Positions 33,967 to 46,639 are shown, counted from the stretch's first letter. The stretch is DNA of 64,000 bases from Alligator mississippiensis (GCF_030867095.1 NC_081826.1:246616251-246680250); one strand, 5' to 3'. Notes: a model not told the origin generated them from the sequence alone. Made by a program: numbers and translations.

Positions 33967-35303
33967 GTTCTTAAAAATAACCACTAAGTAGAAAGAAAAA
34001 AAATCAGTTACAAATAAGAAAAGCACAAACACCAGATACAACTATGGTGATCTTACTGTAGTACAAGATGCAGCACTCATATAGCGAATTCCATAGTATT
34101 TTTGTTCCCAGACTTCAAAATGCTACAGTTCAGTACATTGATTAAAAGAACAATAAAGAAATACAAACCAGTTATATAGGGGTTTGGTATTTGTGTAAAG
34201 GGCCAATTGAAACTGCCAACATATACAAGTGTGAGCTGGAGTGGTATGGGTACTATACTGCCCAGTTAGCAACCCAGAGGTTGCAAGTTTGAGGCCATAG
34301 AAAAAGCACTTACGGTGCCCTGTCAGATTCCAACAAATCTGCAGATTCTATTATATACCTTGTCACAAGGCCATAAGAAAGGAAAAATATATGGAAGTAA
34401 ATGTTTTAATAGGAAACACAAACATTAATATCAAAGAAAAGGGAAAGAAAGTAAAAACAAGAGAACAGAAAGAGTAGATAAGTATTCAATCCTATGAGGA
34501 AGAAATTACATGTGAAAAAAATAAAGAAAGAGGAGAGAAAAACAAGACTAAATGAATCCAGGGAATCATTCTAGTTGCTTATAGAACCATATTTCTGCCA
34601 TATATTTAAGATTCTGCAAAATACATTTACAGGTGCCTAATGGAACCAAAATGTTTTGAATTACACTGGAAATAAATTTCAAAATCCTTCCATTAAAATG
34701 AAATACATATTTTCATATAATTGTTTACAATGGGTCCCTAAAGATTTCGCCTAGTGGTGAGGACCAAAAATGGCCTCAGTATCATGAGCTGTAAATTATA
34801 TTGCAAATTACTTTACTGGGCATATCAGTTTCTCTTGGTGTTCTGCCAGTCTATTTGAGGAGAATCATTTCACCATCATGTTGGTCAACTGAGCCCCCAT
34901 TTTCTATAATTAAAAAGCTTTGCCAGCAATCCCATCAATTCAGACAGATTGTAAATGAGCCCTCTGATTTGCTGAGCACATCTGTTGCCTTTACCATATT
35001 AAAGAGAATCTAGTTCACATGTGCTTTTAAATTAGCTGAAATAACAATCATGGTTTCCAACCCAAGCACAGCAGAACTGCCAAATCTTATCAGTATGGCC
35101 TGACAGTGATACTAGTAGGTTTGTTTTGTATAGATCATAGATCCCAGACAGTCACCAGTAACTTAATCAACAAAAATTAACTGGATCTTGAAAAATCTCG
35201 TGTCTCCTAGATTTTTCATGATTTGTGTCAAAAGATATTAATTACAAATGCAATCTTCAAGTGCAGTTTTCCCTTGAAGTCTTTTCCAGTTTTCAGGTTA
35301 GCT
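33967..35303. other. Mostly unassigned; possible tRNA-like SINE at 34,225-34,300
   Basis: The segment GTGGTATGGGTACTATACTG, followed about 30 bases later by GGTTGCAAGTTTGAGGCC, has the spacing and look of polymerase III A and B boxes, as in tRNA-derived SINEs. The rest is A-rich and unassigned. Confidence 0.35.
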
Positions 35304-36639
35304 GTACCACTGGCCCTTCTAGATTTCTTCAAGACCATGGGTACAGAGAGAAATGCAGCTCCCAGCTGTAACTCAGAACATGTTCTGCAAAGCATTCTGA
35401 GTTACAGCGTTACCTCAGACCAAACAGAAGTTCACTGTCGGTTCCAGGGGGAAGGGGAAATCAGGCTGCCAGCTGGTTTTGGCACTGAATTGACAACCCA
35501 GCCCCAATACCTTTTCTCTGGACAAGCACAACCTTCAGATCAACCACAATTCCTGACGGTTGATAATAAGCAAATTTATTGACACACAGGGATAGGAAAT
35601 GATAGCAATGCAGGCAAAGCAGGTACAACATACATTGCCCACATTTCCCAGTCCCAGAATATACACAAGGAGAGATGTCCATCTGGCCGGTATGTAACTA
35701 CCACCTTGAGGTTCTTTGCTTGAGTGTCTGACTTCAGCAACTTTGGAGGTTGGAACCTGATGCCAACTGCCCCTTGCTGTTTTGAAAAACCTCTTCCTTT
35801 TGTATTCTTATTTCTCCTATGACTCTTCATCTTTGGGCCTTGTTAATTGGTCTTTCTGTGGTCGTCATACTGTCCACATCCTATGTTGTCAGCCAAAATC
35901 CCATTTTCATAAACTTATCACATGCCCATGTCCTAATATGGATCTTTACCAGTATCCTTCTAATTTAGTCTGTCCCCCCGAAAAGCATAAGACTTTTTGC
36001 AAGCAGGCACTGTGACCCTGAAGCCAGGCCTCTCTCTATTATGAAAATAAAGTTTGGATGTTTTCAGTTACCCAGGATGTGTGGCCTAGCTGTTTTCCTG
36101 CCTGGGTTAGACACCCTGTCTGTTTCTGAAGGCTGGGAAACCTATATATGAGACCTAGTCTTTTAAAAATCAATTAACCCTTTCTGCTATAACCATTATT
36201 CTAATGCATATAAGTTTATATATAAACTTGCATTAGAAAATATATATATATATATATATAACCTATAAGCCAATTCCCAAAAAGTAAACTTTTAAATACC
36301 ATTCTTACATTCTTAAGCCAACATCTGGGAGCTTGCAGCCACATCCCCATAGCAATGGCCATGGCTCTGCCAGTGATCACCGTTTTCAGATGGGAGGGTG
36401 GAAAGGCAGTGGAGGGAACTTGTTCTTGGGACTCCAAGAGGCTGGGTTGTCAATTCAGTGCCAAAACCAGCTGGCAGCCTGATTTCCCTTTCCCCCTGGA
36501 ACCAACAGTGAACTCCTGTTTGGTCTGAGGTAACGTTGTAACTCAGAATACTTTGCAGAACATGTTCTGAGTTGCAGCTGGGAGCTGCATTTCTCTCTGT
36601 ATCCATGGTCTTGAAGAAATCTAGAAGGGTCAGTGGTAC
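35304..36639. mobile_element. Element bounded by 200-bp inverted repeats
   Basis: Bases 35,304-35,503 and the complement of 36,440-36,639 are near-identical over 200 bp (by eye about 90%). Both arms carry CTTCTAGATTTCTTCAAGAC, GAAATGCAGCTCCCAGCTG, GAACATGTTCTG and TTTTGGCACTGAATTGACAA. The 936-bp core has an AATAAAG signal near 36,047, a (TA)n tract at 36,241-36,260 and no significant frame. The arms could be inverted copies of one repeat or the long terminal repeats of a foldback element. No terminal TG...CA or target duplication was recognised. Confidence 0.7.
36199..36260. repeat. Imperfect hairpin followed by (TA)n
   Basis: TTCTAATGCATATAAGTTTA and TATAAACTTGCATTAGAA form an imperfect hairpin at 36,199-36,238; 36,241-36,260 is TA repeat. 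Confidence 0.8.
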
Positions 36640-36984
36640 ACCACCACCTCAGGAGGGCTCCAATACACCCAGTCCACCTTCCCGCAGGACTGAAAACCCC
36701 TCAGACTAAACTCCCTCCACTCTCTTTCCCCCCTCCCATTCTGAAAGCAGTGGCAGGCTGGGAGCTCCACAGGCACAAATTACAAAAGATGATACATTTC
36801 CAAACGTCTTAATCCAATACCTCATGCAATGAGGGGTCATAATTTCACCTGGTCAGCCATTTTAAGCTGTCTGCAGCTGTGCACTTGTGTTTGGTCATGG
36901 CTATAGAGCATTTCTGTGGCCAGATCAGGCAAAAATTGTCACTTCTGTCTCCCCCCACTTTATTAACCTTATATATTATGTTAA

Positions 36985-37555
36985 TCATAGAATCATGGAA
37001 AATAAGGGTTGTAAGGGACCTCAGGAAGTCACCTAGTCCAACCCCCTCCTCAAAGCAGGACCATCCCCAACTAGATCATCCCAGCCAAGTCTTTGTCTAG
37101 CTGTATCTTAAAAGACTCCAAGGATGGAGATTCCACAACCTCTCTGGGTAACCTGTTCTAGTGTTTTACTACCCTCCTCGTGAAAAAAGTGTTTCCTAAT
37201 ATCTAACCTAAACTTCCCTTGCTACAACTTGAAACCATTGATACTTGTTCTGTCATCTGCTACCACTGAGAACAGTTTAGCTCCATCCTCTTTTGAATTC
37301 CCCTTAAAGTAGTTGAAGGCTGTTATTAAATCCCCCCTCAGTCCTCTCTTCTCTAGACTAAGTAAGCCCAGTTCCCTCAGCCTCTCCTAATAAACCATGT
37401 GCCACATTTTCATTGCTCTCCACTGGACTTTCTCCAGTTTGTCCACACCCTTTCTGTAGTGGGGTGGGGAGGGGGGTGGGGGCACAAAACTGGACACAGT
37501 ACTCCATATGACCTCACCAGTGAGGAATAGAGGGTAATAATCACTTCCCCATGAA
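36985..37555 (-). mobile_element. CR1 LINE 3' end, antisense
   Basis: The plus strand starts AATCATAGAATCATGGAAAA, the complement of the CR1 tail, then GGACCTCAGGAAGTCACCTA and CCAAGGATGGAGATTCCACA, running to about 37,555 at the end of ORF2. It is the same subfamily as the copy at base 1. A G-rich tract at about 37,460-37,482 has expanded within it. Confidence 0.9.
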
Positions 37556-39881
37556 ATCTAGCCATCACCAATTCCTCTCCTTCCAGACTAGGAACTTAGC
37601 TGGCTCCGTTCTTGTAATTCATTGTTTTCATCTTAGTAAGACTGATATTTAACTTTCTGTCTGCCATCTTACTCTCTCTCAGTGATTCTTCAGTTTTCAT
37701 AAAAATAAATTAATAGAAATGTAGAACTAAAAAATGTACCATATGTACCATAGAAGCTACAGTTTAAATGTGGCTTAAATGTGGCCAGATTTGGGTAAAA
37801 AGTTGCATGTGAAATGAAAGTAAACACTGTGATTTATCCAATAGTTATTTAATACAAAATACCTAGATATGCCCTTTCCAGGTAAATGCCCTTATCATCA
37901 GGCTAAAAAGGGAAACTCATTGTGACTTGCTGACTCTCTGCTCCATGGATTTTTTAATTTCTTTCTTCCCAGAGGCAAGCTTCAAAAGCAGCCAGGCTTG
38001 GGCACCCTCCTGGGAAATGAGAGATGAAGGTATGAACCCCTTCAGACTAAAGAGGACTTATGCATCTAAGCACTACTGATATTATATAATAATTTGAGAA
38101 ACAGCATTACTACCATTACTTCCTTCAGCATCTGCATTTTTAAATAAAAGTAATCATGACATAACTGCTCTGTTTTTTGCCAAACTCAGCATTATCGGGC
38201 ATGGTCTGACAACATCTACTGGACTGTGTCCTGCAGTGGATTCAGAGACAGACTCGAGTATGACAGACGAAAGATGCTGAGACTTGTTAATATGGCAGGG
38301 ACTCTAGGCATGTGCAGGAGCTGCACTTTCAAAAATCTAATGAATTATAAGAGGATGATGATAGACTATACTCAGTGGCTGCAGGGGACAGAACAAGAAA
38401 AAAAAGGTCTTAAATTGGAACCAGAGAATTAGTTTGGATATTAGGAAGACTTTCAAAACTGGAACAAAACCCACTCGCCTTGCCCTCATGGAAAGGCATT
38501 AAAAGAATGTGTTAATTTCTGCAGGCAAAGTGTAAAAAACAGGTACAAGTGCTATGCTAGAGCTCTGCACCCTGCCCCAGCTGGCAGCGCCATAGGGCTG
38601 AGAGGACAGAGCTTTCCCCCTCTGCCCTCTCCACCAAGGGCAAATATCAGGTATCCAGGTTGTTCACTCCCAATCTAAGCTAGGTCACTTAGAGAAAACC
38701 ATGTTTTTGAACATCTCAGTGTCACTCTTTGCAGAACTAGCCATCTTAGATTTCTTCCTCATCTGGCACCTACCTATGCCTCTTCCATCATCATTGACAC
38801 CTCCATTATATTCCCCAGGTCTGCAACCTTTGTGCTATCTTGGCTTCTTTTGAGATCTAAAGGATTAAACATAATCAGTAAAATTGAGTTGCCAGATATC
38901 CTAAATTATGCCATGTCAGCCTGGTAGAAAGATAAACTGATTGAAAAGACTGAAAAAGAAAATTCAGCCATGCCAGAGCAGGCATCATTAGTAATATGTT
39001 TTCTATTAATGATATTTCTGGTTTTAGTTAAATAAGATAAAATTTCCTCATTCAATCATTTTGGTAGCTATACAATGTCTCAATACATCTTACTCATTTT
39101 TCAAGGTTAATATCTCCAAAATAAATATTTCCTTACTATGGCTATATTTTAACCATATCTCATATGAATTATTTTAACTTTCTTGTTCTTCTCACACCCC
39201 AGAACTTCTAAAATATCACTGCTAAAGTTATCTTCCTCTTTTAGAGATGTGAACAAATCACACACAGTTCTTGAATCCTTTTACCACCAGTTATACTTTT
39301 TTACCTTCAAAGCTTATAGCATCTCATTTCTATCTACACTTCTGATCTCATTTCTTCCCACAATCTTTCCCACCTTGCCTTTTCATTCTCACCTGATATT
39401 CTTCCAAGCCATCTTATCTTACTATTCTCTTTATATTTACTTGGCATGCATGGCTTTTCATCTTCTACATCTGAAACAACTGTGTGCTTCTTTTAGAGAT
39501 ATCACACTGTTCCCTCCGTCAGATTCTTTCTTAGACCTCACTCCTTCTAAGCATTATTATTTTCATTTGGATATTGTGATAAATGACAGAGGTAAATAGT
39601 ATAATAAAGACAATTCTACATCCTGCTTAGAGGGTCTAAAAAATAATCATGCTGATTTAGGGCATATGGCAAACAGAGCTATGCTTATTAGCATGCTTGC
39701 TTATTTTAATCTAGAAACTCATTTTCTCTGGATCTGTGGAAGAATATTTCCTACCTTTTCTTCATCCCCAGTAATATTTTCACAACTTTGTCTTCCATGA
39801 TTATTGTTCAATATCATATCTTGTGTTTTATTTGTTATTGTTGTTGTGTCTAAGATAGGGCCAGATCTTACACATTTAACG
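37556..39881. other. Mostly unassigned; short CR1-like piece at 38,385-38,460
   Basis: A short plus-strand piece, AAATTGGAACCAGAGAATTA then TTTGGATATTAGGAAGACTT, is like the CR1 sequence after ORF2. The open frame at 39,183-39,599 (138 codons) is T-rich, low in complexity and hydrophobic, and matches no family I recognise. Confidence 0.4.
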
Positions 39882-40131
39882 GGAGTGTCTACACGGCACC
39901 CTACAGTGACGTAGCAATGTGCTACATCACTGTATGGCAGGCTACAGTAACGTAGCAATCAAATGATTCTACACATGATCGCTACCTACATTGGTGTAGT
40001 GGTGTGCTCCCTGCTTATAGCATGCTGCTACAGAGGCATAACAAGGAAATCTAAGCATGTGCCACCCGTACGGCTCAGTACAGGTAGTTACTACGCTGTG
40101 GTTTAGTACTTCCAAAAGGACGTGCCCACCC
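39882..40131. mobile_element. Small DNA element with internal hairpin
   Basis: It begins GGGAGTGTCTACACGG and ends AAGGACGTGCCCACC, whose complement is only loosely similar. Inside, TACAGTGACGTAGCA (39,902-39,916) pairs with TGCTACATCACTGTA (39,920-39,934) with one mismatch and a 3-base loop, and the CTACAGTAACGTAGCAATC unit recurs at 39,942. It appears non-autonomous, and the class is unknown. Confidence 0.4.
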
Positions 40132-41862
40132 AGTACTACTCCACTCCATGAATTGTCCTACTGAAACAAAACAGGCAAATGAAAAAAAAACTACCCACTT
40201 GCCAAATTTGCTATCCTTAAGATGACTTTGCCCTTTATAATCTCAATTTTGGGGACCAAATCTAAATGAATGAAAAAAATTCTAAATTTGCCGTGTTGTG
40301 TAAGCTTACTGTTTCATAACTACAGTATAAAATAATATGCAATATATTAATATTTCATAATAAATACAATAAAAATATATAATGAATACTATAAATAAAA
40401 TTCAGTATAATACCATCTACAACTACATCTGTGCAGTTCTAGGTTTTCACACAAACTCTCAGTAAGCTCTTTACTCACCCTCAGAAATTGTTAATAAAAC
40501 AGAATCTAACCACTGCCTGACCAGGATAATCAACTCTGATGTCTATTATTCAACACAGTAAATGTCAGATACATTCAACATACAACACTATATTGTTATC
40601 CTGTACCTGGTTCCATAAAGATTAATTTTACATAGACACAGAATTTGCTTCAGATGCATTTAGCTGTCATGTCTCATTTCTGAGGATGATAAACCTACAA
40701 TTTAAAGTTCAGCTATTGACAGCAAAAGGAAAAGTAGTTTTGAAAACTATTAGATACTTTAAAAAATCCACAATATGACATTCTTGACAATCACCACTTT
40801 CTGTGAAACCTGCTGTGGAAATATGAATGTATACAAAAGATTTCTCCTTTACCGCTCCTCCTTTGGAAGCCCTGCTGTTGTTGACCCAATTTATTCATTT
40901 TTATCTGCTCTTTCTACCTCCTGCAGAGTAGAGAACAAAAAAAGATTGTCTGTGGCTTATTTTACATAGTAGCAACGTGGATTTCTTTGGAATAAGTTAT
41001 CTGAAAATTGGTTTATCTAATCATTCTATTTTGCATTCACTGCAGGGTTTACAGGCAAATTAAGTGAGCCATGGTGAAATGATTATCTCACTTTATGAAG
41101 AAATGTGGGACACCAATAAAATATATGGAAAATCTAAAATGAGATGCCATGTTGTTTCCATCTAATACGTAAAAGAAAACTAATCCTTTACTGTAAATAG
41201 TATGTTGAGGCTTTGCTACATAAAAAAATAATGAAAATATGTGAAAGATTTTCAGGTTTTTAAAAATAACATTCTATTTATTGTTTTCATCCATGTCTAT
41301 GTAATACATACAGCTGTATTATAAATTACCATTAGATGCCATTCTGTATTGTCTTTTACAGCTTTGAGTTTTTTTCCAGAAGACTAGGCCATTACATTTT
41401 GTGTATATTCCCTTAAATACTGATCCTGTGAAGATGTACACATAGGGTTAAGTTTAAGCGTCAGAGTAGTCTTACTGAATTCAATGAACACACTTAAAGC
41501 AAATGTTAAAAGTCTTTGAATGAGCAATATGTTCTTTCAGTTAAGCTGCAGTTCTGAAAATAAGTCTTTACAAACACATTGACATCAATAACTCTACAGG
41601 TGAACGTAGTGAAATATTTACGTGGTTACAGCACAATATAATAAATACTTACCTGAATCTGTGACATACATTGTCAGCACCAGTCTGGGGTTGAGTATTT
41701 TGACATTTTCAGAGTGGAAAAGTTTCCTTTGAATGTAATGGGTGCCTTCCTTCAGTCACAATTGCAGGATTGGTGGGGAATGAGGGGAGAAGATATTTTA
41801 AAAGGATTTACATTCATTTTAAGAAAAGTAAATTAATCATAAAACAGATATTTGGCTTAGAA
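40132..41862. other. Unassigned AT-rich interval
   Basis: Nothing coding or repetitive is supported beyond A/T tracts near 40,320-40,410. Confidence 0.45.
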
Positions 41863-42160
41863 CAGTGGCTCACAACCTTTTTAGACTTGAAGCACTCATC
41901 AGAAAATGCCATCTTTTAGTTTTCACTCTATTTTTATTTATTTATTTATTTATTTATTTTTTACTATAGAAAGCTAGTAAAGCAATTCTGTTGCAAAGAA
42001 CGCAGAAAGATCACAACAAGTCACAATTTTCAAATAGGAATCCATTGTGGTAAAAACACTCTGGATTTATATTGCGAATCATGTTTGCACACCAAATAGT
42101 GGTAACATTGTGTGGCATCTCATGGCAACCTTGCAAGGATCTCAAAGCTGAGAATCACTG
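41863..42160 (+). mobile_element. hAT-type MITE, copy B
   Basis: Homologous to 26,913-27,238, starting CAGTGGCTCACAACC and ending GAGAATCACTG. Flanking octamers GCTTAGAA (41,855-41,862) and GTTTAGAA (42,161-42,168) agree at 7 of 8. A (TTTA)n stretch at about 41,930-41,962 has expanded inside. No transposase is encoded. Confidence 0.85.
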
Positions 42161-42168
42161 GTTTAGAA

Positions 42169-42646
42169 GCAGCTATGTAAGTTATAGGAACAAAAAAACA
42201 AACAACCCCCCCCCCCCAAAAAAAAATTCCAATATCTGTTTCTCTCAAAAGTTATATGACTAAGCTCAAATCCCTATCAGAGCTCTTCCACAATAAGAAC
42301 TAAACTACACTAATGGATACTTATAAAACAGAATAATGAGATCTTGTGTTATCCACTAATAGAAATGTCAGATAGCATGTAGGGCTGAAGTCAACTGGTG
42401 AGCAACTTTTGACTTCAAAGGGAAAACAATAAACTACAGGGTAAATTTGGTTAAGTTGGGGTTTGCAATTATTGTGCTGTTTTCTTGAGATGGGGTGGAA
42501 AACATTGACATATGAATGAATAAAGAGATAATCGGAACAAATTAGTGTTTGTCTGGAGAGGAACTGCTAAATCTGACAATTACCTTTAAAATCTCCTCTT
42601 AATAAGCTTTATCCCTTTTCATGCTTATCCCTCCCCTGCCATCAGT
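42169..42646. other. Unassigned interval
   Basis: AT-rich with a C-run and A-run near 42,207-42,227, and no supported gene. Confidence 0.45.
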
Positions 42647-42830
42647 ATCATAGAATCATAAAGAAGTAGAGCTCTAGAATTGACCTAGTCCAACTATAGG
42701 CTTGCTATGACCCATCTTACTGTCTGCATCTAGCTCTCGAGTCCCATACCTCTGGATCTGGATGGTAACTGACCTCTGACCACTGTTCAGGTAAACTCCC
42801 AGAAAGATTAAAAAAATCATTTCTTGCACA
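42647..42830 (-). mobile_element. CR1 3' end fragment, antisense
   Basis: TATCATAGAATCATAAAGAA and TTGACCTAGTCCAACTATAG mark a decayed CR1 tail and the adjoining 3' UTR, read on the minus strand. Confidence 0.6.
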
Positions 42831-43119
42831 TTTTCATTATAATTTGAAACTGCAATTCAGCTGCCAAAAATCACAGACCAGTGCCACAGCCTTCCTAAGC
42901 TCCCAATTGCATATCTGTATACATCTGTCAAAAACCTAACTGGCTGTGGAACCTTTGGTTTTCTAGCAACCCTATAGAGACAACATGATAGTAAAGCATG
43001 AAAACTCAGGAATTTCTTAACTATATGCATTTAATCTTAACAGCATCAGAGCCAAATCATAGGAGAGCAACAAACTCTTGAACCTGGGTTTAGTTCAAGT
43101 CTATGTCAGACAATCTATT

Positions 43120-43220
43120 TATAGATTATAGGACTATAAAAGATACCCTAGGATCATTTAGTCTGATCTCTTTATAATGTAGAACATAGTACTTCCCTGA
43201 ATTAATCTAAATTAGAGAAT
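43120..43220 (-). mobile_element. Old CR1/L3 3' end fragment, antisense
   Basis: AGGATCATTTAGTCTGATCT, CATAGTACTTCCCTGAATTA match the order of the antisense tail of an older CR1 subfamily. It is very short. Confidence 0.5.
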
Positions 43221-43780
43221 ACCTTTTAGGGTGGTGATAGACATTAAGATGGGAATGTCCATGAATCATGCAGGAAAAGATGAACTACATGCCCTTTGAG
43301 CATCTCAAATTTATACCTCTTTGGGCAAGGGTTATCTCCAGCTGGTGTTAAACAGCTTGCGTTGCAGTAACATCAGTCAGCTCCACAGGGCTAATACCAG
43401 CCATTTGCAGTCCTCCAGTATCCCAGGATGCACCACTCTCAGCCCATGTAAACAATGTATCATCCAGAGCTCTACTGCTCTGGATCGACAGAGAGATAGG
43501 GATACCAGACAGTTTTGTGTAAGTGGGGAAAGAGGCAAGTGAGCAGGGAACAGTAGGGGAGCTATGGGGTGTTGGAGGCTCAGGTTGGTGGGGTGCTGCT
43601 GGAGAACCTGGAACCATTGGGAAGACTTTGCAGCTCCTAACCAGTCCCATGTTCACCAGCCCTCTAGCAGCAAGTCAGAGCTGTACACATTAGAGATGGT
43701 CTGAAACCACAGTGTGCAACTACAAACAGCACAAGCTAAGTCCTAACATTCCTTACAGTTAGTATGTGCTAACTGTAACA

Positions 43781-44819
43781 CAGTAATGCCAACTGTCATG
43801 AAAAACATTGTAAGACTTGGGATTTCTTAGTCAAAATAACTCTGACTCATGATCACCTGATCAAACCCTCAACTCTCCAGATTTTCCCAGCTGGTAAGTC
43901 TGTGTAGGGGAAGGAGTGGTGGAAGGTAGGGATTTAGGCACCCACAGTGAGGGAGGGAGTGGGGCAGGAGCAGGGTCTTGGGTGAATGGGGTCCCAGGGC
44001 CAGGATGAGTCATCCAGAGGTGTGGGGCAGGGATGCAGCTTCCCACAGCTGTGCACACCCCTGGAGGAGGCATGGGGGTCATGTGCCCCCCACAGGGCAG
44101 AGGCAGGCTTCCCACTGTGGGCTTAGGGCTCTGTGCCCTGCTGCCTTTGCCCTGAGATATTAGCCACACAACGCCAGTGTGCTTCCTGCCACCGGGTGGG
44201 CAGGGGATATACTGTGCAGCTAGTGCACCCCACATTTCCTGCCTGCCTGGGGAAAAGCAATGGTCATGCAGCTGAACTCCCAGGGAAAAGGCAGAAGAGT
44301 GCAGAGCCCAAAACCTGCAGCAGGCAGCCCACCTCTGCCCCAAACCACCCCTAGGGGGTGCATGCAGCTGCAGGGAGCCACACCCTCCCCATGCCTCTGG
44401 ACAATTTGCCCCAACCCCTGCTTCTGCCCCACTCCCTGACTCACTGTAGGGGCCTTGATCTCCCCCCCACCCCTTCCCCTCCACTTACCAGCTGGATGTG
44501 TGTGTTTGTCTCTGTATGCCTGCCCCTCACTCCCAAGCCACAGCCCCCCCAGCCCTGCTACTGCCTCTCACTCCTGACCCACAGTACCCCATATCCTGCC
44601 AGGGTGTTCAGAGGATCCCCCCCTTCCTCCAGGCTTCAAACCCTGGACTTGCACCCTCTGCTTCCCACACCTTCACAAACAACCTCCCCCCGCCCCCCCC
44701 CAAAAAAAACAACACCCTCCACACACTTCAAAAATAGCATCTCATGATTTATATGCAATCTCTTGATTTTTTCAACAGTTTGTCTCATGATTTTTGGCAT
44801 GGTGGAGTTGGCAATACTA
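43781..44819. mobile_element. GC-rich foldback DNA element
   Basis: The ends are CAGTAATGCCAACTG and, on the complement, TAGTATTGCCAACTC. The hexamer GTAACA is found immediately outside both ends (43,775-43,780 and 44,820-44,825). Inside are long inverted arms: about 43,886-44,050 and the complement of about 44,350-44,495, both reading CCAGCTGGTAAGT, then GTGAG..AGGGAGTGGGGCAG. The 207-codon minus-strand frame at 43,861-44,484 is a compositional product. Class is probably hAT-like, although a 6-bp rather than 8-bp duplication is visible. Confidence 0.6.
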
Positions 44820-44825
44820 GTAACA

Positions 44826-45368
44826 TTTAATAACACCTTTAGGCCCCCGACAGATGTTATTTCCATCAAGCAACAGGCAATATCACAACAGAAACTGTCA
44901 CACCATGTGACCTGTTTCATGTTCAAAGGGCAAGATTATCTAGAGGGGAAAAAAGTGTCTTGGGTACTTGCTCTTTCAGCACTCACCAGCAATAGGAGCA
45001 GGAGCTAGAGAGTGCTGGCAGGAGCAGTCATCTCTCTCTCTAGCTGTGATGGGAATGAGAAGTCAGCTGGGCTACTGCTGTGTGAAGGAGTTACTCCCCC
45101 AACCCTTGTGCATATCTGAAGAGATCTGTGTGAAGGGCAGGAGAGGAGCAGGAGATGCAAGGTTCACATTTTTCAAGGACCTTATGAGGTGTTTTTGTGT
45201 ATATGCTTGTCCTTCCAATGGGCTTCTGAACAAAGAGAGAAGAGCAGTCTACTGGGGGGTATTGGAGGTCCTGGCCAAACTGTGATGTGCAACATGTTCA
45301 AATTAAAGCCTGATGGAGACCAATGATAAAGATGTTCCATATTTTTCATGTAACAGACTTACAGCTTT
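44826..45368. other. Unassigned interval
   Basis: No supported gene. A 105-codon frame at 44,968-45,285 shows no domain. Confidence 0.4.
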
Positions 45369-45373
45369 GTGGC

Positions 45374-46306
45374 TGTGACAGGGGGCAAGCTTGGGGTCGT
45401 GTCCCAAGTCAGCCCACCCACCTGTCTACATAGGGCAGTCCGCCCAGTCTCACCTGCCACAACTTTGCTATTATAATAGACTGGTGGTAAATTTGGGAGA
45501 CTGCCCCTTATATGCCCCATTGCCAGGGGGCACTATCCATGGCTCCATACCTCCCCTACACTATGGCCCATACTTTGCAGATGGCATCCAGGTTACCACC
45601 CTGGCCCCTAAATTCAGTCACACTCATTGGGCTCAGTGCTCCTCACTCATTCAGGACTCCTTGCTCCACACACACAAGGAGCTTCTAAACTCTGGGCCTC
45701 TTGCCTCCCACTAGGCTCCCACCACTTGCTAGGCTCCATGCCCCTCACACACACTGAGCTCCTAGCCTCTGGGCTCCTTGCCTTTCTCTAAGCTCCATGC
45801 CCTTTTCCAGACTTGGGGCTCCTTGCCCCTCATTCACGCTGAGCTCCCCACCCCACTATAGACCCCCTTGGTCCTGCTAACCTCCTTGCTGGGTTACCCA
45901 CTGAGATGTGGGGGCTAGGGTTATGAGGCACCCCTCCTCACCTTTCACCGGGGCAGTAACAGGCCTGACATTTCTTGGGGGCTGTCCCACCATGAACAGC
46001 CCCATCAGGCTACCCACCCCTGGCAGGGTGCAGTTTCAAATGATGCCCAGGACCAATGAGGCCACTTCCACCCCCATAGATTCACCCTTACCTCCAGGGT
46101 GTTTCAGGAGCAACTCAGTCAATGTTGTCTCTTGACATTGTCTCTCTATTGCTCAACATAATCAATGTTGTCTATGTTGAGCAATGCTGCTCAACATAGA
46201 CTGGTCCCTCTCTGGCCTATGTTTTAAAATGGCCATCCTCATCAGGCACCTTGTGGCTGCCTGCTCCTGCCCTTCAAGTGGCAGGCACCAAAGATACACT
46301 GACACA
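45374..46306 (-). mobile_element. Solo LTR, family related to 59,172-60,877
   Basis: The unit starts TGTGACAG and ends ACTGACACA, with perfect GTGGC duplications at 45,369-45,373 and 46,307-46,311. Its GC-rich body aligns with the LTR at 59,172, for example CCAGGGGGCACTATCC, GCAGATGGCATCCA, AAGGCACCCCTCC and GCAGGGTGCAGTTT. The 5-bp duplication and TG...CA ends indicate an LTR left after recombination removed the inner element. Orientation is by homology to the larger copy. It holds no gene. Confidence 0.75.
46148..46185. repeat. Hairpin inside the LTR
   Basis: ATTGCTCAACATA (46,148-46,160) and TATGTTGAGCAAT (46,173-46,185) pair perfectly. A third copy, GCTCAACATA, follows at 46,189. Confidence 0.85.
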
Positions 46307-46639
46307 GTGGCCATTTTTATATCTTGGGCATTTTTATTGTGTGATAATTATTTTGCATGCCTAATTATTTTATACAATTAACCAGTTAATGGCATAATAC
46401 ATGTTATGTGTCAGGCAGCTTAGAAAAAGAAAAACATGTTATTATATGTTTTTTACGGAAAGATAGTAGAGAATGCATTCTAACACCAAGCCCTTGGATT
46501 TCCCAAGGGTTAACTGTGGTTAACTTCCCTTTTATTAACAAATTAACTGCCCGTTCCTAATCCTTAGCCTAATCTTTTGCATAGACTACTGCTCATGTTT
46601 CTCAAAGAATCAAATCTCTAATATAAATCCTCTCCCCTT

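Noticed and set aside
39183..39599. 138-codon frame with a hydrophobic, membrane-like look
   Set aside because: T- and C-rich low-complexity DNA gives Phe, Leu and Ser codons by default; no domain, promoter or splice context is visible.
43861..44484. 207-codon minus-strand frame rich in Gly and Pro
   Set aside because: Low-complexity product of a GC-rich foldback element; its similarity to the frame at 29,406-29,909 reflects shared repeat DNA.
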